Source of the DNA: Halomonas sp. UBA3074
GTDB lineage: Bacteria; Pseudomonadota; Gammaproteobacteria; Pseudomonadales; Halomonadaceae
Assembly: GCF_002366715.1 (NCBI RefSeq)
Contig: NZ_DFBS01000046.1
Location: 8,682 to 72,681, forward strand
Length of the DNA: 64,000 bases
Reading direction: 5' to 3'
The notes under the pieces are model-generated. The model saw only the letters and a program-made list of their open reading frames with translations. It had not been told where the DNA came from and ran no database searches. Positions 17,231 through 25,292 of the stretch are shown piece after piece; positions within the stretch are counted from its first letter, which is position 1, and every line of letters starts with the position of its first letter. The translations under genes were made by a program, and so were the position numbers.

Positions 17231-18076
17231 TTAACTTACCTGGATCTCGTAACCTGTGAATTTGCGGAGGTTAATAACGCCGCTATCAAGCAGTAAATAC
17301 TGGCCTTTGATGCCTTGAAGAACGCCTTCCACCCGCGGTTGTTTGTCAAAATTATGCGATACCACCTTTTTCGGAAAGACGCTGACGGGGTAGTGAAATG
17401 CTTGGGCAGGCTGTTCCAGAGTACGAATGGCATCTGCACCGTGGGTATCGCGCAATTGATCTAAGCCACTCGCTAATAGGGTAAGCAAACGATCTCGCTC
17501 AGCTGCTAAATCCATTGGCGTGACATCGCCCTTGAGCATCGCTCGCCAGTTGGTGCGATCGGCCACTTGCTCTTTAAACAGCATTTCGACAAAGCCGGAC
17601 TGCTGGCGGGTATCGACCTCTAGGATGGGCAATGCCTGTATGGCGCCCTGATCCAGCCAGCGGGTAGGCATTTGGGTTTTGCGCGTAATGCCCACCTTTA
17701 GGCCAGAAGAGTTCGCCAAATAAACGATATGAGGTTGAAAACAGTGCTTCTCGCCCCATTCGGGCTCACGGCAGGTGCCTTGGAAAAAATGACAGGTTTC
17801 AGGCTTCATTATGCAGGTGTCGCACTGGGCTAACCGCTTGAAGCAGGGATAACAGTGGCCTTGAGCAAAGCTCTTTTTCGTTGCCCGCCCGCAGTGAGTG
17901 CAGGCAATCGCCCCGGTCCATTGCAGCGTAAGCGGCTCGCCGATACGCTCGTTGAGGGCAATGCGGTGCTCCCCTGCACGCAAGTGGTAAACCACCTGTT
18001 CGTCTTGGCGGCCCGGCAGCGCTGCCGCCATTTTGCTTAAACACCCTTGTGCTACTGCTTCAATCACGCGTGGCAT
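17231..18076 (-). CDS. DUF2797 family protein with cysteine clusters
   Basis: 281 residues of the DUF2797 family, role unknown. The N-terminal half has zinc-finger-like cysteines: CTHCGRATKKSFAQGHCYPC, then CDTC, CHFFQGTC and HCFQPH, followed by VYLANSSGLKVGITRKTQ. The last segment resembles a UvrC/Intron-type GIY-like start (VYLANSSGLKVGIT), which is only my impression. It overlaps the upstream YeaC gene by 17 bases, so they are cotranscribed. No strong ribosome site is seen. Confidence 0.85.
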   Translation of the reverse strand: MPRVIEAVAQGCLSKMAAALPGRQDEQVVYHLRAGEHRIALNERIGEPLTLQWTGAIACTHCGRATKKSFAQGHCYPCFKRLAQCDTCIMKPETCHFFQGTCREPEWGEKHCFQPHIVYLANSSGLKVGITRKTQMPTRWLDQGAIQALPILEVDTRQQSGFVEMLFKEQVADRTNWRAMLKGDVTPMDLAAERDRLLTLLASGLDQLRDTHGADAIRTLEQPAQAFHYPVSVFPKKVVSHNFDKQPRVEGVLQGIKGQYLLLDSGVINLRKFTGYEIQVS

Positions 18077-18344
18077 CCCGCGCCAAACCCGCCATTTCAG
18101 GCGTAACGCCCGCGCCGCTGGCAGTAGCTCCGCAGGTTCGTTGCTCTAAATAACCCACGCGGCTCTCTTCCGGCACGTTATTCTCGGCTTCATAGCGCAT
18201 CACGGCTTCCATACAAAGCTCGGTCTGCTCAGGCGTTAAGCGGCGCCCATCGGGCCATTTGCGCAGTGATACCGCCTGTTTCAGGCTTTCATAGATCGCC
18301 GGAGTCATCTGGTTGATCATTTTATCAAACGTCATTTCGCTCAT
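18060..18344 (-). CDS. YeaC family protein (DUF1315)
   Basis: 94-residue cytoplasmic protein with the DUF1315 core: MINQMTPAIYESLKQAVSLR, KWPDGRRLTPEQTELCMEAV and AENNVPEESRVGYLE. Function is unknown although the family is common in gammaproteobacteria. An AGAGG site precedes the start. It lies between glpG (10-base gap) and the DUF2797 gene (17-base overlap). Confidence 0.9.
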   Translation of the reverse strand: MSEMTFDKMINQMTPAIYESLKQAVSLRKWPDGRRLTPEQTELCMEAVMRYEAENNVPEESRVGYLEQRTCGATASGAGVTPEMAGLARDATRD

Positions 18345-18354
18345 TACTGGCCTC

Positions 18355-19206
18355 TTAACGATTTTTCAAACGGCGGGATGAATAATACCAGCCGGTGATA
18401 AGCCCCACGAGTAGTCCACCCAAATGCGCTTCATTGGCGACATTACCAAAGCCGACACTGCCTGCCATGTCTGTCATGGTGAACACCATCCACCCCAGCA
18501 TGAAGACCACCAGCATTTGTGGCACGAAGAAACCGCTGCTAGGTACTCGGCGGGACATTAACCAAACATGCGCCAGCAGTGCATACACTACCCCTGACAT
18601 CCCACCAAACAAGACAGTGCCCGTCAGGTATTGCGCGATATTCGCACCAATACCCGCCAAGACGAGCAGCATTAACATCGTAAGACTGCCCTGTCGCCCT
18701 TCAATCTGACGGCCGAAGTACCACACCCACATCAAATTGAAAATTAAATGCATCCACCCAAAGTGCAGAAAGGCTGGCGATAGCAACCGCCAAACCTGTC
18801 CTGATGAGAGCGTTTGCGACAGCGTACCGAACGCCAGCTCACCTCCTGAAAGGCCAATGGGCACGATGGTCAACGCCACAATCAGTTGATCGCCAAATAT
18901 CGCTATTAGGGCAAAAACAACAAGGCTCACCACTATCATCAGCGCAGTGACCGGCACATGTTTTAACATACTGACAGAGGCATTCATGGAGCGACGGCGC
19001 GGCTGCTTTTGTTGAATCTCGAGGGGTTCGCCCCGCCTCCAGCGCTCTACTAAAGCGGTCAGTTCATCTTGTTGACGTGGGTCAGCGATCCACAGCAACT
19101 GGCCATCGGCTTCATCGGTAATGCGGTGACCAATGCGGTGGTGCCAAAGCGCTTGGCGCAGTTGGCTTGTATCCGCGTGATCGGGCAAAAGCATCACTGG
19201 ATGCAT
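18355..19206 (-). CDS. glpG: Rhomboid intramembrane serine protease
   Basis: 283-residue GlpG-like rhomboid. Residues 1-65 match the small cytoplasmic GlpG domain, followed by six predicted helices. The catalytic Ser lies in GGMSGVVYALL (about 203) and the His in NEAHLGGLLVGL (about 258); the HFGWMHLIFNLMW helix gives the conserved His and Asn. It cleaves membrane proteins in the inner membrane. GAGGG lies upstream of the chosen ATG. First gene of the glpG-yeaC-DUF2797 cluster; downstream of an sRNA candidate on the same strand. Confidence 0.92.
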   Translation of the reverse strand: MHPVMLLPDHADTSQLRQALWHHRIGHRITDEADGQLLWIADPRQQDELTALVERWRRGEPLEIQQKQPRRRSMNASVSMLKHVPVTALMIVVSLVVFALIAIFGDQLIVALTIVPIGLSGGELAFGTLSQTLSSGQVWRLLSPAFLHFGWMHLIFNLMWVWYFGRQIEGRQGSLTMLMLLVLAGIGANIAQYLTGTVLFGGMSGVVYALLAHVWLMSRRVPSSGFFVPQMLVVFMLGWMVFTMTDMAGSVGFGNVANEAHLGGLLVGLITGWYYSSRRLKNR

Positions 19207-19287
19207 AACGTCCCTCTAATCATTGTGCTAGCGGCTCGTGAACCGGAGCGGGTAATGGGTTACCAGCATTGGCACCAACAGACAGGC

Positions 19288-19316
19288 AAAAAAAAACCGG
19301 CGGTGGGGACCGCCGG
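19288..19316 (-). terminator. Rho-independent terminator (minus strand)
   Basis: An 8-bp perfect GC stem with a four-base loop, followed on the minus strand by nine T. It serves the sRNA candidate and/or the nadK-metallophosphoesterase operon. Confidence 0.88.
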
Positions 19317-19397
19317 AGAATAAAAGCAAGGGATCATTCAAGGGAACACTTACTCTGATAGCCGACAGCACGGTTAGTTCAGCCGTTTTTCAAAAAA
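19288..19397 (-). ncRNA. Small RNA candidate 1 (related to candidate at 23.8 kb)
   Basis: On the minus strand this ends in a strong terminator: stem CCGGCGGT / ACCGCCGG at 19297-19316 followed by nine T. Just upstream is TGATCCCTTGCTT (19324-19336) and, further up, GAGTAAGT (19348-19355); both blocks recur in the same order in the candidate at 23711-23838. A second TTCCCTTGA lies 11 bases from the first. The 5' end is uncertain; a weak TTGATA promoter element overlaps the end of the metallophosphoesterase gene. It could instead be only the 3' end of the nadK operon transcript. Confidence 0.45.
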
Positions 19398-19430
19398 AAT
19401 GTAACGATATGTAATTTCAAAAACCGTTTA

Positions 19431-20417
19431 TCAATCGAAGTCCATTTCCCAAGCTTTGGGTAACGCCCGCTCTTCCTTAGGCACCTTAATCCAGACAAAG
19501 TGGTCGGCATTCAACACGCTTTCCCCACTCCAGCGATAGGCGACCAAGCGTCCATACTTAACGGCACTATAGTCCAGGCAAGCGATATTGCTGGCGGGAA
19601 GCGCCGGTATCCCCTCACACCAATAATGACCAATAAAGAGAGGCGGCTGTTCTGGCCCATAATAACTCAACTGCTGGCGTTCTTCGTTGGAAAGCACTTG
19701 CGTCTCAAGATCGCCGGGCAAATTATCGGGCTGGAAAACGACATCGCCCCACTGCTGTGGATCTTTGGCCCAGAAATGGGCGCGAAAGCTTTTACGCGTA
19801 AACCCATCGCCTGAATGTATCGCTATTCCTTCGGGCAGTGATACGTGGGGCCCACGGGTGAGCCGATCCAAAATCTTGTATGCCTGGGTACCGGGTTTAG
19901 TGGACTCGACCAAAAACGCGATATCCATGCATTGATCTGGGCGTCGCTGCTTAAACGCATCGATCAATGCCTGATCCCAACACGCGTGCACCACCCGGAT
20001 GCCATCAATTTCAAGGCAGAGCGGTATGGTTTTAAACCACGCCAACGTATCTTCCCACTCGTTGGTGTAATCGCGATACTGCTCCAAAGTGTCTTGAATA
20101 ATACGATTATGGCGTGGGGTGTGCTCACGCAGCCAGCGCTTATGACTGCCTGCAGGACCCGGGTGCGTATACGCCAGCGCATTGTATTCATGGTTGCCCA
20201 TGACGATATAGGCTTCCCCCTGCTCTACCATTCGCCGTGCAATGGTGACCGCCAAACGGATACGCGGCCCACGGTCGATCAAGTCACCGAGGAAAATTAC
20301 TTTTCGGCGGGGATGGCAATAAACACCATTGCGCTGGTGATATCCCAACTTCTCGAGTAGTGCAGCCAGTGTTGCGCCACAGCCGTGGACATCACCAATC
20401 AGGTCATATCCTTCCAT
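19431..20417 (-). CDS. Metallophosphoesterase (PrpE/ApaH-like)
   Basis: About 328 residues with the calcineurin-type metal motifs near the N-terminus: YDLIGDVHGCGATL, then VIFLGDLIDRGPRI and VMGNHEYNAL, and a later FIGHYW. The family hydrolyses phosphate esters, often diadenosine polyphosphates or phosphoproteins; the substrate is not decidable here. The ATG at 20417 starts two bases after the nadK stop; a TTG two codons earlier is possible. Cotranscription with nadK suggests a nucleotide-linked role. Confidence 0.87.
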   Translation of the reverse strand: MEGYDLIGDVHGCGATLAALLEKLGYHQRNGVYCHPRRKVIFLGDLIDRGPRIRLAVTIARRMVEQGEAYIVMGNHEYNALAYTHPGPAGSHKRWLREHTPRHNRIIQDTLEQYRDYTNEWEDTLAWFKTIPLCLEIDGIRVVHACWDQALIDAFKQRRPDQCMDIAFLVESTKPGTQAYKILDRLTRGPHVSLPEGIAIHSGDGFTRKSFRAHFWAKDPQQWGDVVFQPDNLPGDLETQVLSNEERQQLSYYGPEQPPLFIGHYWCEGIPALPASNIACLDYSAVKYGRLVAYRWSGESVLNADHFVWIKVPKEERALPKAWEMDFD

Positions 20418-20419
20418 AC

Positions 20420-21472
20420 TCAATCCCCCAACCGATGGCTCCAGCCTAATTTGCTGCGCAGCACTTCATAAAAATTATGGCCGATAGGATGGACTAACTG
20501 CACACGCTCCGGCTTGCGGGTGATGACCAGTACATCATTAGGCTTCGCCACTGCCCGAGTTTGACCATCGCAACTGATATGCGGGTAGGACTGGTTAGTC
20601 TCTCCAATATGAATGCGAATCTCGCTGGCAGCATCAATCACAATCGGCCGACTCGATAACGTATGGGGAAACATCGGCACTAGCGTTACCACATCGAGCT
20701 TGGGGTGCATGATGGGGCCGCCCCCTGACAGCGCATAGGCCGTAGAACCGGTAGGCGTAGCAACGATCAACCCATCGCTGCGCTGGCTGTAAACAAACTG
20801 ACCATCTATAAACAGTTCGAATTCGATCATGCGAACCGCTTTGCCAGGATGCAGCACTACCTCATTCAAAGCATCGCCATTGCCGACCGCAACACCGTTG
20901 CGATAAAGCACGGCATCAAGCAAAAAACGTTGTTCGATTTCAAACTCGCCCGCCAGTACTTCACTGACACGTGTTTCCAATTCATCTGGCGAGATGTCGG
21001 TGAGAAAACCCAAGCGACCGCGGTTTACGCCTAAAATAAGCGTTCCACTTCGGCAAAGCGTACGCGCGGCCCCCAGTAAACTGCCATCGCCCCCTACCAC
21101 GATGACCAAATCGCATAACTCTCCCAGCATGCGCCGACTGGCTTCCGGTTGACCATGGTGGGGTAAGGCAGTGGCCGTGCGATCTTCCACCAACACTGAA
21201 TACTCATGGGCAACCAAGTAAGTCACGAGACGCTGCAAGGAGTCGATTACTTTATCGCTGCCCAGCCGACCTATCAGCCCAATGGTTTTGAAAGGCCGGC
21301 CTGTTCGGCCGCTCGTGTGCGACAGAGGCATTGAGGCCTCTCCCTCTGTAGAATCAGCATCTAAAGGCTTATCTTCAAAAGGCTCAGTCTTTAAAGACTC
21401 GGTCCTTAAAGGGTTGGCGTCGCGTGGTAAGGAGTTGCTCATGAGCCGGCTCTCGCTAACATAAGCCGCCAT
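20420..21472 (-). CDS. nadK: NAD kinase with repetitive N-terminal extension
   Basis: Phosphorylates NAD to NADP. The catalytic domain starts near residue 60 (FKTIGLIGRLGSDKV) and carries VVGGDGSLLGAAR (GGDG motif) and DGLIVATPTGSTAYALSGGG. With the first ATG (GAGGT upstream) the protein has 350 residues, about 50 more than usual. An internal ATG at 21331, preceded by GGGAGAGG, would give a normal 303-residue enzyme. The extension contains four five-residue tandem repeats whose 15-base unit keeps the frame, which supports translation of the extension. Both starts may be used. Confidence 0.93.
   Translation of the reverse strand: MAAYVSESRLMSNSLPRDANPLRTESLKTEPFEDKPLDADSTEGEASMPLSHTSGRTGRPFKTIGLIGRLGSDKVIDSLQRLVTYLVAHEYSVLVEDRTATALPHHGQPEASRRMLGELCDLVIVVGGDGSLLGAARTLCRSGTLILGVNRGRLGFLTDISPDELETRVSEVLAGEFEIEQRFLLDAVLYRNGVAVGNGDALNEVVLHPGKAVRMIEFELFIDGQFVYSQRSDGLIVATPTGSTAYALSGGGPIMHPKLDVVTLVPMFPHTLSSRPIVIDAASEIRIHIGETNQSYPHISCDGQTRAVAKPNDVLVITRKPERVQLVHPIGHNFYEVLRSKLGWSHRLGD
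21362..21421 (-). repeat. 15-bp tandem repeat, four copies, in nadK 5' region
   Basis: Four degenerate 15-base units beginning TAAAGG or similar on the plus strand. In the nadK frame they encode DANPL, RTESL, KTEPF, EDKPL. The multiple-of-three period argues for coding constraint or in-frame expansion. Confidence 0.7.
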
Positions 21473-21505
21473 TATGGAGATACCTCACGTATCGGGCAAA
21501 TACGC

Positions 21506-22375
21506 TTAGCTAACGGCCACTTGCCGACGCTGGCACCACCAATGGTTCAACCATAGGGAAGCCACGATAATCAGCGCACCCAGCAACAGCCGTGGAATAT
21601 CCGCATCGCGATTCCAGATCACTAGATTAACGATTAACCCCGCGGGTACCAGGGCATTGTTCATGATCGCCAAGGTGCCCGCATCCACCCTGGTAGCGCC
21701 CTGGTTCCAAGCGAAGTAGCCAATGCCCGAGGCGACTAACCCCAGCCACGCCAGTACGCCCCACTGTAGCGATGTGGTCGGCAGTGCAGCGCTATTACCA
21801 AACAGTAAAAAAGTGGGTAGTGCCACCAGCATCGCGCCGATGAAAAACCAGCCGAATACGTTGTGCCACGCCAGCGAAGATGGCAAATCAGCGGCTAACC
21901 GACGATAGCCCACCTGCCCTATCGCAAAGCAGAGGTTAGCCCCTTGCACGACCAGAAAACCTGCCCAAAAACCGCTATCAACGCCGTCATAACGAATCAC
22001 CCCAGCCCCGAGCACGGCTAGCAGGGCCGTCACCAGATAAATAGGCGTAAAGCGACCAAACAGCAGGTCATCCAGCAAGGCGATATAAATGGGCGTGAAG
22101 ATAGTGAAAAGCAGCACTTCTGGGACTGACAGCAGTAAGAAGGACTGATAGAAGAAGGTGTACATGACGCCGAGTTGAATGGCCCCCAAGCCCATCAGTG
22201 CAAGCCGCTGCTTACCACGCAGGAGGCTGGGGCGTAAAAAGGGCAAAAACACTAGCATGGCAAGCGTTACCCGCATGAGCACAGCAAAGTAGCTGTCAAC
22301 TTGACCGGCAAGGTAGACACCTATTAGCGAAAAGGAGAACGCCCATAACGCAGTGACACCAATCAGATACCCCAT
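21506..22375 (-). CDS. EamA family (DMT superfamily) transporter
   Basis: About 289 residues with ten predicted helices in two EamA halves. The N-terminal half begins MGYLIGVTALWAFSFSLIGV and the second half includes WGVLAWLGLVASGIGYFAWN. The layout resembles the carboxylate/amino-acid/amine exporter branch; the substrate is unknown. The ATG at 22375 is preferred because GAGG lies ten bases upstream; longer starts have no ribosome site. It stands alone between nadK and the Pmp3-like gene on the same strand. Confidence 0.88.
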   Translation of the reverse strand: MGYLIGVTALWAFSFSLIGVYLAGQVDSYFAVLMRVTLAMLVFLPFLRPSLLRGKQRLALMGLGAIQLGVMYTFFYQSFLLLSVPEVLLFTIFTPIYIALLDDLLFGRFTPIYLVTALLAVLGAGVIRYDGVDSGFWAGFLVVQGANLCFAIGQVGYRRLAADLPSSLAWHNVFGWFFIGAMLVALPTFLLFGNSAALPTTSLQWGVLAWLGLVASGIGYFAWNQGATRVDAGTLAIMNNALVPAGLIVNLVIWNRDADIPRLLLGALIIVASLWLNHWWCQRRQVAVS

Positions 22376-22463
22376 CGTAAACCTCATCTTATATATTAGT
22401 TTACGGGGATTATACGCACCCAGGCGCCCCTGCCAAGCAGTAAACACTCATCATGTACATTGG

Positions 22464-23006
22464 TTAACGCCGCTGCAACCACCAAAGCGCATACACGATA
22501 CCCGGCAGCCAGCCCAACAAGGTCAACAGCACCGCAATCCCTACTCGCTTCGGGCCAGCTTGTGTCAAGCCAAGGGCCAGGGGCGGCAGGAGTATTGCCA
22601 ACGCGTAGTAAGCAAGCTTCAACGCGGCAGGTTCCGGCATCACTTGTTCTGGGCTAGTGGATGTTGTTTTTGACGTTGCCGCTGGGGACGCAATCGATAC
22701 CACTTCAGGGGGTGGCGTGTAATGCTCTACTGGGCTGGCCGCCGGTGGTTTTGCAGCTTGAGCGGCACGCTCTTGAGCAAGTCGATGCGCCTCTTTATCG
22801 ATTTTTTGCTCAAGGGTTTCAGACCCCTCCGCTAGATCATCGTGATGACGCTCCCAATCCTCCCAATCATGGGGCGTGCCCGACTTAGGCCGCTGGTGTC
22901 CAGAGCCTCGGGCCCGCTCCCAGGCTTTTTCTTCCAGCGTGTTAGGGCGGTCGGGATCACGGTCAACCCCAACGCCTTTGCGGTTTAAATACTCACGTGC
23001 ATCCAT
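22464..23006 (-). CDS. Pmp3/YqaE-like membrane protein with long soluble N-terminus
   Basis: 180 residues. The C-terminal ~50 residues resemble the Pmp3/YqaE two-helix fold (ILLPPLALGLTQAGPKRVG, then LLTLLGWLPGIVYALWW). The first ~125 residues are charged, Pro/Ala-rich and probably disordered. Pmp3 proteins are linked to membrane potential and salt stress in other organisms, which would suit a halophile, but this is inference. AAGGAG precedes the ATG. Confidence 0.75.
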   Translation of the reverse strand: MDAREYLNRKGVGVDRDPDRPNTLEEKAWERARGSGHQRPKSGTPHDWEDWERHHDDLAEGSETLEQKIDKEAHRLAQERAAQAAKPPAASPVEHYTPPPEVVSIASPAATSKTTSTSPEQVMPEPAALKLAYYALAILLPPLALGLTQAGPKRVGIAVLLTLLGWLPGIVYALWWLQRR

Positions 23007-23249
23007 GGAAAGCTCCTTGGTGCCTAAATTAACGAGCGATTAAAGCGGTTAGAAAATTATCCGCGCCGATAATTCAGTACTTACAGCGTTGAATTAATAG
23101 AACGGGTAGAACAGCTACCCTGGGTCAAATCACCTACAGTGAAAGTGTCGATTCTACCTTAGCGTCTACAACATCAAACAATGAGAACGCATTGACGGTG
23201 AGCTTTACGCTGTCACAGCATTGAGCACGATGAGCGAGGAGTGTCCAGA

Positions 23250-23657
23250 ATGAATAAAACAACCCCTAACATCGTTCGCGACATCATGTCCCGAGATTGC
23301 TACCGTGTCTCCCCCGAGGCCTCGATCACGACCTTAGCCAAGGGCTTGGCGCTGCATCGTTTGCCCGGCGCTCCTGTTGTGGACGCTGCCGACCGTTTAA
23401 TCGGCTTTATTTCGGAACAGGATGTGCTGGGCCGTGTGCTTGATAGTATTTACCATGACGATGAGGCACCGCTGGTTAGAGAGTTGATGCGCCATGAAGT
23501 CCTCAGCGTTTCACCCAATAAAAGTATTACTGATTTAGCCCAGGAAATGCGCGGCGCCAAGCCCAAAGTGTACCCAGTCGTTGAACAACAGCGGTTGATA
23601 GGCATCGTGACGCGGCGTGATATCCTAATTGCGCTGCTGACGTTGCGCCGCCATTGA
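23250..23657 (+). CDS. CBS domain protein
   Basis: 135 residues forming a pair of CBS motifs: VRDIMSRDCYRVSPEASI with GAPVVDAADRLIGFISEQDV, then VRELMRHEVLSVSPNKSI with VYPVVEQQRLIGIVTRRDI. Such Bateman modules bind adenine nucleotides and regulate partners; none is fused here. The ATG at 23250 is chosen because GAGGAG lies upstream. It is divergent from the Pmp3-like gene. Confidence 0.88.
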   Translation: MNKTTPNIVRDIMSRDCYRVSPEASITTLAKGLALHRLPGAPVVDAADRLIGFISEQDVLGRVLDSIYHDDEAPLVRELMRHEVLSVSPNKSITDLAQEMRGAKPKVYPVVEQQRLIGIVTRRDILIALLTLRRH

Positions 23658-23710
23658 TCGCCACGCCAGACGGTTTTCATTCAAGGGCGTAGGGTGGTTA
23701 ACAAGGCGCC

Positions 23711-23838
23711 AAAAAAAACCGCTACTCAATGAGTAGCGGAAGCAAGGGATCAAAACAAAGAGCCAGAACAACAACTTTAGCGACTGCTATCGCGCTGTTG
23801 CCTGTACTTACTCAGACACGCCGCAATTAAAAAGTTCG
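23711..23838 (-). ncRNA. Small RNA candidate 2 with promoter and terminator
   Basis: Intergenic minus-strand transcript candidate of about 128 bases. It starts after a good promoter (23845-23873), contains GAGTAAGT (23806-23813) and TTTTGATCCCTTGCTT (about 23739-23754), and ends in the hairpin CCGCTACTC / GAGTAGCGG (23719-23739) followed by eight T. The GAGTAAGT block, the TGATCCCTTGCTT block and the terminator layout match candidate 1 at 19.3 kb. No coding frame is evident. An Hfq-type regulatory RNA is the simplest reading. Confidence 0.55.
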
Positions 23839-23844
23839 CAAAAA

Positions 23845-23873
23845 AGTAAAATTTTCGATCCACACGGCGTCAA
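23845..23873 (-). promoter_or_regulatory. Sigma-70 promoter of sRNA candidate 2
   Basis: Minus strand: TTGACG (-35, 23868-23873), 17-base spacer, TTTACT (-10, 23845-23850). Five of six and four of six consensus matches with ideal spacing. It overlaps the upstream region of the divergent gene at 23926. Confidence 0.5.
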
Positions 23874-23876
23874 GCG

Positions 23877-23882
23877 TATAAT
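23877..23882 (+). promoter_or_regulatory. Possible -10 element for the 23926 gene
   Basis: A perfect TATAAT lies 44 bases upstream of the gene at 23926; the -35 region is weak (TTCGAT at 18 or so bases upstream). Confidence 0.35.
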
Positions 23883-23925
23883 TAATGAGCAATACGTTCA
23901 TCGATGACGGCAAGGAGCTCAGCGA

Positions 23926-24285
23926 ATGGCGCTGTATATTTTGGTATTTGGGGTGTGCTTGCTGGTCATCGGCGCAGTGATGTTAGTATTAATGACCTCA
24001 AGTACGCCCCGCTACCGCACCGAACCCAAGGATTTACTGGCTCTATTTGATAAAGCACTCAACAGCCAGGTAAGCGAAACCGAGTGGAATGCCATCATTG
24101 GCTACCCCATCCGGCACAATGAGTACCTAGACGACATTAGGCGGCGTGCCGCGCATTTAATGGAGCAACACGGTAGGCGCTGGATGATTGCCCAGGGCAA
24201 ACCGTTACTCAATCAGGAAGGCCAAGCAGAACTTCAGGCTCTTCGTGACCATTTGTCCGCCCATACGGCCCTCCGCCAGCAGTAG
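23926..24285 (+). CDS. Hypothetical single-helix membrane protein
   Basis: 119 residues: one N-terminal membrane helix (about 4-25) then a charged cytoplasmic part with EWNAIIGYPIRHNEYLDDIR and QHGRRWMIAQGKPLLNQEGQ. Family not recognised. AAGGAG lies eight bases upstream of the ATG. It precedes the AraC-type regulator by 23 bases and may be cotranscribed with it. Confidence 0.7.
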   Translation: MALYILVFGVCLLVIGAVMLVLMTSSTPRYRTEPKDLLALFDKALNSQVSETEWNAIIGYPIRHNEYLDDIRRRAAHLMEQHGRRWMIAQGKPLLNQEGQAELQALRDHLSAHTALRQQ

Positions 24286-24308
24286 CTGGTGCGGTTTTGG
24301 AGACTGCT

Positions 24309-25142
24309 ATGCCGAGCACCATTCGACAAATTCCTCTCGCCAGCGCTACGCAACATCATGCCCATGACTTTCACCAAATAGTCATTACGATGTGTGGCTC
24401 GTCAGAATTCGAGATCGAAGGGTTGGGCGGCCGCGTCAACGCGTTTTCGGGGTGTATCGTGCCCGCCAATCACGAACACTACTACTCGGGAAATGGCCAC
24501 AACCGACAGTTGATTCTTGACCTGCCGGAGGATGCCCCCGCACTGACTGGGGAAAACCGTGAGTTGGTAGCGCTATTTGATGCGCCGCGCTTTTTCGGGT
24601 TGGACAATGCACTGCGCCACTATCTTGCCTTTATGGAAAGCGAGCTTGCTCAAGGGCTTGATACGTCTATCGACTCCTTTCAGCAAGACCGTTTAGCCGC
24701 CACTCTGTTAGGCTCGCTCAAAGCTAGGCTCGGCGCCGCCAACCATGCCAGCCAACAACGCCTCGACTTAACGCGCATCAATCGCTTTATTCGTCAGCAC
24801 CTTGCCGATGAACTGCGGGTCGCCGATTTAGCGCGGCTGGCGTGTTTGAGTGAAGCCCATTTTTCTGACTGTTTCCGGGCCCAAACGGGGCTTTCTCCCT
24901 GGCAATACGTGAAGCGTCAACGACTGAATGCGGCTCGCCAGCTGATTTTACAAAGCCGACTGCCGCTTACCGATATCGCCCTTCAAACCGGCTTTGCCAA
25001 TCAAAGTGCCCTTTCTCATGCGTTTCGACGCAGCTATGGGTTGTCGCCGCGTAAATTGCGCCAGGGCGATGGTCTGACCATAGCCTTTAGTGCACCAAAC
25101 GCTTCCATGGGCCCGCTAGCAGGCCAACAAAAACTCTACTAA
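24309..25142 (+). CDS. AraC family transcriptional regulator, probable proline-utilisation regulator
   Basis: 277 residues: an N-terminal cupin-like sensor (HAHDFHQIVITMCGSSEFE, then PANHEHYYSG) and a C-terminal pair of HTH motifs (VADLARLACLSEAHFSDCFR, LTDIALQTGFANQSALSHAFRR). The ATG at 24309 has GGAG six bases upstream. It lies 150 bp upstream of putA in the same direction. Since PutA here lacks the DNA-binding domain it uses to repress itself in enterics, this regulator is the natural candidate to control putA and putP. That link is inferred from position. Confidence 0.85.
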   Translation: MPSTIRQIPLASATQHHAHDFHQIVITMCGSSEFEIEGLGGRVNAFSGCIVPANHEHYYSGNGHNRQLILDLPEDAPALTGENRELVALFDAPRFFGLDNALRHYLAFMESELAQGLDTSIDSFQQDRLAATLLGSLKARLGAANHASQQRLDLTRINRFIRQHLADELRVADLARLACLSEAHFSDCFRAQTGLSPWQYVKRQRLNAARQLILQSRLPLTDIALQTGFANQSALSHAFRRSYGLSPRKLRQGDGLTIAFSAPNASMGPLAGQQKLY

Positions 25143-25292
25143 AGTCGTAAGGTCGCCTCGCTTGCCGCGGAATTGACATGTTTTACCGTTAAATCAGCAT
25201 ACACCTGAGGTGGCCGCACTCTACATTCGCTTATTAGCTTGGGCGTAACGCCCTGTTACCCATTCGTTCTGTATAGACTTTCGGGGGCTTCA

